Positions 1 to 5,149 of a stretch of 5,149 nucleotides of DNA are shown in pieces. Source of the stretch: an uncultured Clostridiaceae bacterium (lineage in GTDB: Bacteria; Bacillota; Clostridia; Oscillospirales; Ruminococcaceae); NCBI GenBank assembly GCA_946411985.1, contig CAMKFY010000057.1, positions 1 to 5,149 on the forward strand, written 5' to 3'. The position numbers and the translations under genes were made by a program. Position 1 is the first letter of the stretch. Each line of letters opens with the position of its first letter. The notes under the pieces were generated by a model, which did no database searches, had not been told where the DNA came from, and was given only the letters and a program-made list of their open reading frames with translations.

Positions 1-582
1 AGAAAAGCTGTAATAGAAGAACTGGTAGGTGTACGTAAATTTGAAGAACCTCAAGCAGAGCAAGCTGTGGAAAAGTTAGAAAAAGGAAATGAAAATATTT
101 GGAGTGATCAGGCATTAAAGGCAGCTAAACGTATGCTTAAATGGGGGGGTGAGTTTTGTTTCCCTAAAACAGTTTTAGTGAAATATTTAGTGGAAGGATG
201 CAAGTTCACAGAAGGTCAAGTGAACAAAGCTGTAAATAGTTTAGAAAAAGAAAATGAAAATATTTGGATTGATCAGGCATTACAGGAAGCTAAGCGTGTT
301 CTCAAATTGGATTATGTTTGTTTTTCTAAGATAGGTTTAATGAAACGTTTAGTGGAAGAATACGGGTTCACAAAAGACCAAGTGAAAAAAGCTGTGGAGA
401 AGTTAGAAAAAGAAGAACCAAATGTTTGGAAAGCGCAAACAGAAGAAGCAGTTAGGAGTTGTATAGATAGTGGTAAATTTTCTAAAACAGAATTAAAGAA
501 ATATTTGGTGAAAAAATGCTGGTTTAAAGCAGACCAAGTGAATGAAGCTGTGAAGGAGTTCGAAAAAAAAATCCATGGGTAA
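1..582 (+). CDS. Ltp-type tandem-repeat protein, 5' end off window
   Basis: The frame is open from base 1, so this is the C-terminal 193 residues of a longer protein. The GTG at 67 is an internal Val codon within a repeat and has no good ribosome site, so it is not taken as the start. The protein is built from about 55-residue units with Trp at residues 34, 89 and 143 (DNA spacing 165 and 162 nt). Each unit reads W..QAL..AK..L....F(S/P)K..L.K.LVE..GFT..QV..AV..LEKE. The pattern matches the Ltp repeat (Pfam PF07553, host cell surface-exposed lipoprotein), helical repeats known from the superinfection-exclusion lipoprotein of Streptococcus phage TP-J34 and from many Firmicute proteins of unknown role. 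Repeats are also alike in DNA (91-132 versus 256-297, about 4 differences). The last unit ends abruptly in EFEKKIHG right after an A9 run, and repeat-like sequence continues beyond the stop. Signal peptide or lipobox cannot be seen because the N-terminus is missing. The family call is from motif recognition; function and surface location are uncertain. Confidence 0.75.
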   Translation, partial: RKAVIEELVGVRKFEEPQAEQAVEKLEKGNENIWSDQALKAAKRMLKWGGEFCFPKTVLVKYLVEGCKFTEGQVNKAVNSLEKENENIWIDQALQEAKRVLKLDYVCFSKIGLMKRLVEEYGFTKDQVKKAVEKLEKEEPNVWKAQTEEAVRSCIDSGKFSKTELKKYLVKKCWFKADQVNEAVKEFEKKIHG

Positions 583-692
583 TTTTTTCAAAATAGAGTT
601 AATGGAACATTTAGTGGAAGAATTCGGGTATACCCAAAGGGCAAGTAGAGCAAGTGGCAGATAAATTATTCTATGAGCTCAATAAGCAGTAG
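575..692 (+). pseudogene. Decayed last Ltp-type repeat with two frame breaks
   Basis: Directly after the preceding stop codon the sequence still encodes a repeat, but in two other frames. Bases 581-634 read NFFKIELMEHLVEEFGYT, matching KIGLMKRLVEEYGFT inside the upstream gene. Bases 636-689 then read KGQVEQVADKLFYELNKQ with a TAG at 690-692. Removing one A from the A9 run at 563-571 and one C from CCC at 633-635 would join everything to the upstream frame. The Trp-containing helix of this unit is also missing, about 18 residues relative to the other units, so the change is more than two point slips. The reading is that the ancestral protein ended at 692. Sequencing error in the two homopolymers is an alternative for the frame breaks but not for the missing helix. 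Confidence 0.6.
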
Positions 693-721
693 TGTTTAAT
701 AAGGTTTAAATAGTTTTGTGT

Positions 722-758
722 TAAGCAGTGCATTCTATTTTATAGATTGCATTGCTTA
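722..758. terminator. Imperfect 17-bp hairpin between convergent genes
   Basis: The arms are TAAGCAGTGCATTCTAT (722-738) and the near-complement at 742-758, with a TTT loop. There is one T-T mismatch and one G/T position. The latter is a G·U wobble in + strand RNA but an A·C mismatch in - strand RNA, so the fold is better in transcripts reading rightward. It sits between the ends of the repeat-protein gene and potD, where a bidirectional terminator is expected. Neither flank has a real U-tract (only CTATTTAATT on the right), so Rho-independent termination is uncertain. The rest of 693-779 shows nothing else recognisable. Confidence 0.45.
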
Positions 759-779
759 GCTATTTAATTGAAAAGATAA

Positions 780-1883
780 TTAATTTCGTATATTTGCCCA
801 TAGCGTTTCAATTAGCGCTGTGTTTTCTTTTGTTAGTGGCATATGCGCTTCACATTTTTTAATTATTTCGTATGGCGGGTATGCTATTTTATTATTTTTC
901 AGTTCGTTAGGTAGCATTTCATATGCTTTCTTGTTTGGGGTGGAGTAGTTTATAAACATAGCATTTTCTAAAGCAACATCGCCTCTACACAGAAAATCTA
1001 TAAATTTCAATGCATTATCTTTGTTTTTTGCGTTTTTAGGTATGCATACAGCGTCCACAAAAATGTTAGAACCTTGTTTTGGGAAACAGTATTTTAAATC
1101 TTTATTATTTTTCATCATACTTATTATATCGCCAGAGTACGCTGGAGATATAAGCGCGGAGCCGCTTTCCATTTTATCAAACATTTCATCCATAACGTAT
1201 GCCTGCACTATTTTACGCTGTTTTTTAAGAACATTTGAAGCGCTTAATATATGTTCCTTATTTTGCGTATTTAAAGAGTTGCCAAGCAGTTTTTGTGCTA
1301 TTGAAAAGCTATCCCTGCTATTTATAAACATTAATACTTCTTGGTTTAATAGGGGGTTAAAAAGAGCTTCCCAACCTGTTACCACCTTTTCAGCGTCTAT
1401 TCCTGTTAGCAATTTTATTAATTTGCTGTTATATGTAATAGCCATATGACCCCAGCTATATGGTATGCTATATTCGTCATATTTATCATAACCTAAAACG
1501 CTGCCTTTAAAATTTTGGTTTATATTTTCATAGTTTTTAAGTTTTTGCGTGTCAATTTTTTGTATTAGGTTTTCGTTTATTAACCTTTTAATCATATAGT
1601 CACTTGAAAATACAACGTCGTAATTACAATTACCATTTTTAAGTTTAGCATACATCTGCTCTGCTGAGTCAAATGTGTTAAATGCTGCTACATTTATATT
1701 TTCTTCTTTTTCGAATGCTTCTAATATATTCAAAGACCCGTCAGACCCGTCAGCTATATATTGACCCCAGCAAAATATTCTAATTTCACCGTTTTTAAAA
1801 TTTTTTTTAGATAACTTCAATTTTAAACACAATAACACAATAAATATTATTATAAGTGGTATTATGAAAAATAGTTTTTTCAT
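780..1883 (-). CDS. potD: Spermidine/putrescine-binding protein PotD
   Basis: This is the extracellular polyamine-binding subunit of the PotABCD transporter (periplasmic-binding-protein fold, family SBP_bac), 367 aa against about 348 in E. coli. The start is ATG at 1883, six bases after GGAG; a TTG four codons upstream lies on top of that GGAG and is rejected. Residues 4-20 form a hydrophobic signal/anchor. Cys19 follows VLL, not a good lipobox (no small residue before Cys), so an uncleaved anchor is possible. Family landmarks are FCWGQYI (37-43), YAKLKNG (78-84), YDVVFSSDY (88-96), YSIPYSWG (138-145), W171, YSGD (249-252), PKQGSN (268-273), IPKNAKNKDNALKFIDF (281-297) and YSTPN (313-317). 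Compared with E. coli PotD recalled from memory, the Trp255 position is Phe275, Asp257 is Asp277, and the Asp168/Glu171 pair is Asn188/Asp191. The polyamine preference may therefore differ. It is last in the operon but separated from potC by a duplicated spacer with its own candidate promoters. Confidence 0.92.
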   Translation of the reverse strand: MKKLFFIIPLIIIFIVLLCLKLKLSKKNFKNGEIRIFCWGQYIADGSDGSLNILEAFEKEENINVAAFNTFDSAEQMYAKLKNGNCNYDVVFSSDYMIKRLINENLIQKIDTQKLKNYENINQNFKGSVLGYDKYDEYSIPYSWGHMAITYNSKLIKLLTGIDAEKVVTGWEALFNPLLNQEVLMFINSRDSFSIAQKLLGNSLNTQNKEHILSASNVLKKQRKIVQAYVMDEMFDKMESGSALISPAYSGDIISMMKNNKDLKYCFPKQGSNIFVDAVCIPKNAKNKDNALKFIDFLCRGDVALENAMFINYSTPNKKAYEMLPNELKNNKIAYPPYEIIKKCEAHMPLTKENTALIETLWANIRN

Positions 1884-1889
1884 TGCTTT

Positions 1890-1893
1890 CTCC
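1890..1893 (-). promoter_or_regulatory. potD ribosome binding site
   Basis: On the - strand GGAG is followed by AAAGCA and then ATG at 1883-1881. The 6-nt spacing fixes the potD start at this ATG rather than the upstream TTG at 1895, which would overlap the site itself. Confidence 0.75.
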
Positions 1894-1897
1894 AATT

Positions 1898-1948
1898 TTA
1901 AGCACTAAATATTCTAATACCTAAACGCGGAATACTATGCTTGCTTAA
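1898..1948 (-). promoter_or_regulatory. Stem-loop in the potD leader (copy adjacent to potD)
   Basis: Read on the - strand, TTAAGCA (1948-1942) pairs with TGCTTAA (1904-1898), and the flanks extend this to 9 of 10. Inside it TAGTATTC pairs with GAATATTTA (one G·U and one bulged base), leaving a roughly 15-nt loop. The fold ends a few bases before the GGAG of potD, so it could influence translation initiation. No known riboswitch class is recognised. In such AT-rich DNA a chance fold is possible. The identical element occurs at 2184-2234. Confidence 0.3.
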
Positions 1949-1972
1949 TATAACCTAATAATTTCATATTGT

Positions 1973-2000
1973 ATTTTATCATTTTTAATTTTTTTGCAAA
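1973..2000 (-). promoter_or_regulatory. Candidate extended -10 promoter for potD (proximal copy)
   Basis: On the - strand TTTGCA (2000-1995), a 16-nt spacer and TAAAAT (1978-1973) are preceded by TG one base upstream (TGATAAAAT), an extended -10 pattern. A start near 1966 would give a leader of about 80 nt that contains the stem-loop at 1948-1898 and the potD ribosome site. Separate extra transcription of the binding protein is common in ABC transporter operons. The -35 match is weak and the region is very AT-rich, so this is a candidate only. Confidence 0.35.
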
Positions 2001-2079
2001 TATGAAATAATTTTAATAAATAGTTATTTTATATAACAACGTTAAAATTAATATTATATAAATTTAACTGCAGTGCACA

Positions 2080-2169
2080 CTATTGTGAGAATTTTTTCTT
2101 AGAATTTCTGCCATCAAAGTTTAAAACGTTAACAAATATAAGTATTAAAAGCGCCAATATAAAAATTAT
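2080..2169 (-). pseudogene. Orphan copy of the potC 3' end (29 codons)
   Basis: Codons after the repeat junction read IIFILALLILIFVNVL and then NFDGRNSKKKFSQ before TAG, identical to PotC residues 241-268 preceded by one junction Ile. The first codon, ATA at 2169-2167, falls exactly where the potD start ATG lies in the other copy. It follows AGGA with a 6-nt spacer, but no ATG, GTG or suitably placed TTG is present. It is most likely an untranslated by-product of the duplication. If ATA were used at low efficiency, the product would be a one-helix membrane peptide with a basic tail. Confidence 0.7.
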
Positions 2170-2183
2170 TGCTTTTCCTAATT

Positions 2184-2234
2184 TTAAGCACTAAATATTC
2201 TAATACCTAAACGCGGAATACTATGCTTGCTTAA
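2184..2234 (-). promoter_or_regulatory. Second copy of the potD leader stem-loop
   Basis: This is identical to the element at 1898-1948: TTAAGCA/TGCTTAA outer arms and TAGTATTC/GAATATTTA inner arms. Here it is followed by the AGGA-like junction and the orphan potC tail instead of potD. A transcript from potC would contain both copies and could also fold copy with copy. Confidence 0.25.
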
Positions 2235-2258
2235 TATAACCTAATAATTTCATATTGT

Positions 2259-2286
2259 ATTTTATCATTTTTAATTTTTTTGCAAA
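2259..2286 (-). promoter_or_regulatory. Candidate extended -10 promoter (distal copy)
   Basis: The repeated counterpart of the potD-proximal candidate: TTTGCA, 16-nt spacer, TGATAAAAT on the - strand. If the motif is active, the duplication gives potD two tandem promoters. Same caveat: weak -35 and strong AT bias. Confidence 0.3.
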
Positions 2287-2365
2287 TATGAAATAATTTT
2301 AATAAATAGTTATTTTATATAACAACGTTAAAATTAATATTATATAAATTTAACTGCAGTGCACA

Positions 2366-3172
2366 CTATTGTGAGAATTTTTTCTTAGAATTTCTGCCAT
2401 CAAAGTTTAAAACGTTAACAAATATAAGTATTAAAAGCGCCAATATAAAAATTAAAGTGAAAAGTGCATTTATTTTTGGCGTTATCCTTCTGCGCACCAT
2501 TGAATATATAAGAACAGGCAGCGTTTGAAAAGAAGCGCCTGTTGTAAAATAAGACACAGTAAAGTCATCAAAAGACACAGAAAACGCCATAATAAGGGCA
2601 CTTGCAAGGTATGGTGCTATGCTTGGTATTGTAACCTTAAAAAGTGTAACTAAAGGTGAGCAGCCAAGGTCTAACGCTGCATCTAAAATGTTTGGGTCTA
2701 TGCTTTTTATTTTGGGCAGTATTGTAAGCACAACATACGGCATGCTTATTGTTATATGCGATACTAAAACGGTGAAAAATCCAAATTCTCCATTAACAAT
2801 ATTTAATATAAACTTTAAAATAAGCATTAAAGATATTCCTGTTATAACATCGGAGTTAATAATTGGTATATAGTTTAAGTTTGTAAAAAAGTATTGTTTT
2901 TCTTTTTTAAACTTTGTTATGTGTAGTGAAGCCAAAGTTCCAATTATTGTAGATAGGATGCAAGATATTATGCCTAGTGTTAAGGAGTTAAAGAATGCGC
3001 AAAGCACAGCTTTATCTTTAAAAAGTTCAAAAAACCATTTAAAAGTGAACCCGCTAAAAACAATTTTAGATTTTGTTGTGTTAAACGCAAAAATCATAAC
3101 TATTATTATTGGGGTATATAGAAATAAAAAAACAAAGAAAAAGCATATTTTAGATATTATTTTTTCTGTCAT
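2366..3172 (-). CDS. potC: Spermidine/putrescine ABC transporter permease PotC
   Basis: This is one of the two inner-membrane channel subunits, 268 aa (E. coli PotC is about 264). About six hydrophobic segments are visible, the first near 9-30 and the last near 238-255. The cytoplasmic EAA loop that contacts the ATPase is DAALDLGCSPLVTLFKVTIP starting at residue 164, with the conserved Gly170 and Pro183. SFDDFTVSYF (200-209) and LPVLIYSMVRRRITP (218-232) are typical of the PotC branch and separate it from PotB. ATG at 3172 overlaps the potB stop by 4 nt (ATGA). GGAG at 3187-3184 lies 11 nt upstream, rather far, so coupling to potB translation probably matters. Its last 28 codons lie inside the direct repeat and recur at 2080-2166. 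Confidence 0.95.
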   Translation of the reverse strand: MTEKIISKICFFFVFLFLYTPIIIVMIFAFNTTKSKIVFSGFTFKWFFELFKDKAVLCAFFNSLTLGIISCILSTIIGTLASLHITKFKKEKQYFFTNLNYIPIINSDVITGISLMLILKFILNIVNGEFGFFTVLVSHITISMPYVVLTILPKIKSIDPNILDAALDLGCSPLVTLFKVTIPSIAPYLASALIMAFSVSFDDFTVSYFTTGASFQTLPVLIYSMVRRRITPKINALFTLIFILALLILIFVNVLNFDGRNSKKKFSQ

Positions 3173-3984
3173 ACAACTAAATTCTCCGTCTCATTTTTTT
3201 TAAACCTATTAGATATTGCCATTATTATAACAATTAAAAACATAAAAAATGTGGCCAGAGCAGAGCCAAACCACGGGTTATATATTGTTCCCATAAATTG
3301 CGATTCTATAAGTTCGCCTATTAAAACGTTAGAACCGCCTCCTAAAAGCCTTGGTATTAAAAAGGAGCAAGCGCAAGACACAAATACAATAGATACACCA
3401 GATATTATACCAGAAGTGGAAAGCGGTAATATTATAAATTTAAGAGTTTTTATTTTGTTAGCTCCAAGGTCTTCACTTGCTTCTATTATATTAGTGTCTA
3501 TTTTACTTATTGCAGAATATATGGGCATTATCATAAAGGGCAGAAAGTCATATGCCATAACTAATATTATTGCTATAGGTGTATTTATAATTCTAATTGG
3601 CCCAATATTAAATATTTTTAGTATGCCGTTTAAAAGCCCATTCTTTTCTAATATAGTCATCCAAGAATATGTTCTAAGAAGTAAATTTGTCCACATTGGT
3701 ATTGTTATTAACACTATGCAAAATTTTTTTAATATATTATTTTTAACTTTGCTCAAAAAATATGAGAACGGGTAGGCTATAATAAGGCAAACTGCAGTGG
3801 CAATTGTTGTAAAAATTAAAGATTTCACTATTATTTTAAAATATCCACCTATTTTAAGAATATTTTCCAGTGTTAAGCTATAGTTTTCATTTAAAAAGCC
3901 AAAGCAAACAACAATTAAAGTAGGCGCTACAACAAAAAGTGCCATCCATATACAATATGGCATAAAGCTAATTAGTTTTTTCAT
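3169..3984 (-). CDS. potB: Spermidine/putrescine ABC transporter permease PotB
   Basis: This is the partner membrane subunit, 271 aa (E. coli PotB is about 275). Roughly six hydrophobic segments run from residues 12-31 to 243-260. Family landmarks are IPMWTNLLLRTYSWMTIL (95-112), then GLLNGIL, YDFLPFMIMPIYSAI (145-159), and the EAA loop EASEDLGANKIKTLKFIILP starting at residue 168 with Gly174. It ends with FLIPRLLGGGSNVLIGELIE near 208-227, also typical of PotB. The start ATG at 3984 overlaps the potA stop by 4 nt (ATGA) and is preceded by GAGGTG (3995-3990) with a 5-nt spacer. It should form the heterodimeric channel with PotC. Confidence 0.95.
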   Translation of the reverse strand: MKKLISFMPYCIWMALFVVAPTLIVVCFGFLNENYSLTLENILKIGGYFKIIVKSLIFTTIATAVCLIIAYPFSYFLSKVKNNILKKFCIVLITIPMWTNLLLRTYSWMTILEKNGLLNGILKIFNIGPIRIINTPIAIILVMAYDFLPFMIMPIYSAISKIDTNIIEASEDLGANKIKTLKFIILPLSTSGIISGVSIVFVSCACSFLIPRLLGGGSNVLIGELIESQFMGTIYNPWFGSALATFFMFLIVIIMAISNRFKKNETENLVV

Positions 3985-5149
3985 TCTAACACCTCTATAT
4001 CATTAAAATTAAATTTTAAACCTATTTTAGTGCCTACCTCTTCTTCATTTTGGGAGTGCACCAATATATAGCCTTCATTTTCAAATTCATCTTCATAATA
4101 GAAATACATTTCGTTGTAAGCCCCTTTATATATTATAGAATCTAAAGACAGGCTCAAATCGGCAGCATCACAAGAAACGAGGCTTATGCTTTCTGGTGGT
4201 ATTAAAAGCTTTATTTTAGAGTTTGGCGCAGAAAAAACATCAGATTTTTGAAAATTAACACCCAAAAAGTTTATTGTGTTGTTTTCTAACACGGTAGCTG
4301 TTATTATATTTGTAGATTGTTTAAACAGTTTGGCCATAATATGTATGTCGTTTGGTGAAAAGCTAAGGCTCACTCGCTTGCCTTTTTCGTGATATTTTGT
4401 TGTGTGCACAAGCCAATACACATTACGCGCAAATATTTCTATTTCAAAGTGAGCTCCTTTAAACACAACAGTGTCTACTGTGCCCACAATTTTTGAGGTT
4501 TCTTCGTTTGTTATTTGTATATCTTCTGGGCGAATAACAACGTCTACTGGTTGGTTTTTTTCAAACCCACTATCTACGCAATCAAAAACTATGTCTGCAA
4601 AGCAAACCTTAAAATCTTCCAGCATTGTGCCGTTTAAAATGTTGCTTTGCCCTATAAAATCAGCAACAAATGCATTTTTTGGTTCGTTATATATTTGTTG
4701 CGGCGTCCCTATTTGTTGCACTTTGCCCTCGTTTATAACCACAACGGTGTCGCTCATTGTTAGCGCCTCTTCTTGGTCGTGGGTTACATATATAAACGTG
4801 GTGTTTAAATTTTGTTGCATTTCTTTTAGTTCAAATTGCATTTCTTTTCTAAGGTTTAAATCTAACGCGGAAAGGGGTTCGTCTAAAAGCAACACCTTAG
4901 GCCTATTCACAAGAGCTCGTGCCATAGCTATTCTTTGCTGTTGGCCGCCAGAAAGCTGCGAAATTCTTCTTTTACAGAACCCTTCAAGGTTTACTATTTT
5001 TAATATGTTAAGCACCCTTTTTTTTATTTCATCTTTAGGGGTTTTTTTAATTTTAAGGCCAAATGCAATATTATCAAAAACGTTAAGATGTGGGAACAGT
5101 GCATATCTTTGGAAAACAGTGTTTATATTTCGCTTATATGGTGGCAAAG
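3981..5149 (-). CDS. potA: Spermidine/putrescine ABC transporter ATPase PotA, N-terminus off window
   Basis: This cytoplasmic ATP-hydrolysing subunit energises PotBC. The reading frame runs off the right edge. The first full codon is TTG (5147), an internal Leu in the usual LPPYKR stretch, so some 80-90 residues with the Walker A motif are missing. Counting from that Leu: Q-loop TVFQRYALFP (10-19), signature LSGGQQQR (65-72), Walker B and D-loop KVLLLDEPLSALD (84-96), H-loop VTHDQEEALTMSD (121-133), then GTPQQIYNEPKNAFVADFIG (147-166), all closely PotA-like. A TOBE-type domain follows (IRPEDI at 205-210, VFKGAHFEIEI at 228-238, NDIHIM at 266-271). Another 117 residues then repeat the pattern (IPPESISL at 316-323, IYKGAYNEMYF at 339-349, NDIEVLE at 382-388). 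The inferred full length of about 470 exceeds the roughly 378 of E. coli PotA. It leads the operon and overlaps potB by 4 nt. Confidence 0.95.
   Translation of the reverse strand, partial: LPPYKRNINTVFQRYALFPHLNVFDNIAFGLKIKKTPKDEIKKRVLNILKIVNLEGFCKRRISQLSGGQQQRIAMARALVNRPKVLLLDEPLSALDLNLRKEMQFELKEMQQNLNTTFIYVTHDQEEALTMSDTVVVINEGKVQQIGTPQQIYNEPKNAFVADFIGQSNILNGTMLEDFKVCFADIVFDCVDSGFEKNQPVDVVIRPEDIQITNEETSKIVGTVDTVVFKGAHFEIEIFARNVYWLVHTTKYHEKGKRVSLSFSPNDIHIMAKLFKQSTNIITATVLENNTINFLGVNFQKSDVFSAPNSKIKLLIPPESISLVSCDAADLSLSLDSIIYKGAYNEMYFYYEDEFENEGYILVHSQNEEEVGTKIGLKFNFNDIEVLE

Larger units (their letters stand above)
1894..2168. repeat. 275-bp direct repeat, copy 1 (potD-proximal)
   Basis: This segment is identical base for base to 2180-2454 (offset 286). 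It contains the last 28 codons of potC without the rest of the gene (to 2080), then the AT-rich spacer with a 28-bp quasi-palindrome (2041-2068), the ATTTCATATT/AATATGAAAT inverted repeat (1961-1970 and 1999-2008), the candidate promoter and the leader stem-loop. Towards potD the similarity continues imperfectly from 1893 to 1882 (3 of 12 differ). No IS ends, transposase or target-site duplication is seen, so it looks like a local tandem duplication rather than a mobile element. Confidence 0.95.
2180..2454. repeat. 275-bp direct repeat, copy 2 (contains intact potC 3' end)
   Basis: This partner of 1894-2168 includes the true end of potC (residue 241 to the stop at 2366) and the spacer behind it. 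The two copies are separated by only 11 bp (2169-2179), which on the - strand read AGGAAAAGCAA and resemble the GGAGAAAGCAA that precedes the real potD start. Together the copies fill nearly all of the 482-bp gap between potC and potD. Without the duplication the gap would be about 196 bp. Confidence 0.95.

Noticed and set aside
67..69. GTG as the start of the repeat protein
   Set aside because: The frame is open to base 1 and the upstream codons continue the repeat (KAVIEELV...QAEQAVEKL), so this Val is internal.
1021..1449. Open + strand frame of 142 codons inside potD
   Set aside because: It lies antisense to a well-conserved binding protein, has no recognisable motif, and is an AT-rich mirror of the real gene.
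1893..1895. TTG as an alternative potD start four codons upstream
   Set aside because: It overlaps the GGAG ribosome site of the ATG at 1883 and has no site of its own.
2041..2068. 28-bp quasi-palindrome GTTAAA...TTTAAC as a potC terminator (also 2327-2354)
   Set aside because: The stem is nearly all A-T with a mismatch and no following U-tract, so it is too weak to call in this composition.
1894..2454. Mobile element or CRISPR-like array in the potC-potD spacer
   Set aside because: Only two long copies exist with an 11-bp junction. There are no short regularly spaced repeats, no terminal inverted repeats and no transposase. Part of the repeat is simply potC coding sequence.
2619..3203. Open + strand frames of 84 and 94 codons opposite potC
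   Set aside because: They are antisense to conserved permease motifs (including the EAA loop), with no family match.
3251..3775. Open + strand frame of 174 codons opposite potB
   Set aside because: Hydrophobic antisense frame of a membrane protein; potB itself carries all family motifs and coupled start/stop signals.
5145..5147. TTG as the start of potA
   Set aside because: It is the Leu of the conserved LPPYKR stretch well after Walker A; the gene continues beyond the window.

Overview
The window is AT-rich DNA from a low-GC Gram-positive bacterium, most likely a Clostridia-like Firmicute. That placement is an inference from base composition, the anchored substrate-binding protein with a Gram-positive style 'YSGD' motif, GGAG/AGGAG-type ribosome binding sites, and the Ltp-type repeat protein. 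The species cannot be told from the sequence.

Two convergent blocks are present. At the left edge, on the + strand (1-582), is the 3' part of a gene encoding a tandem-repeat protein. It has roughly 55-residue units of the pattern W..QAL..AK..L....FSK..L...LVE..GFT..QV..AV..L, which resembles the Ltp 'host cell surface-exposed lipoprotein' repeat. Behind its stop codon lies one more decayed repeat (575-692) with two frame breaks. A 17-bp imperfect hairpin (722-758) separates this block from the second.

The rest (780-5149, - strand) is a polyamine ABC transporter operon in the order potA-potB-potC-potD. It comprises the ATPase (5' end off the window), two membrane permeases, and the spermidine/putrescine-binding protein. 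potA/potB and potB/potC overlap by 4 nt (ATGA), which indicates translational coupling. PotD captures the polyamine outside the membrane, PotB and PotC form the channel, and PotA supplies ATP hydrolysis.

The unusual region is the 482-bp gap between potC and potD. It holds a perfect 275-bp direct repeat (1894-2168 and 2180-2454). Each copy carries the last 28 codons of potC, a candidate extended -10 promoter and a leader stem-loop. The copies are joined by 11 bp resembling the potD ribosome binding site. The result is an orphan potC tail and a doubled potD leader/promoter region. Other oddities are a second C-terminal TOBE-like unit in PotA and substitutions at ligand-site positions of PotD. 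I found no tRNA, rRNA, CRISPR array, insertion sequence or clearly new defence system.
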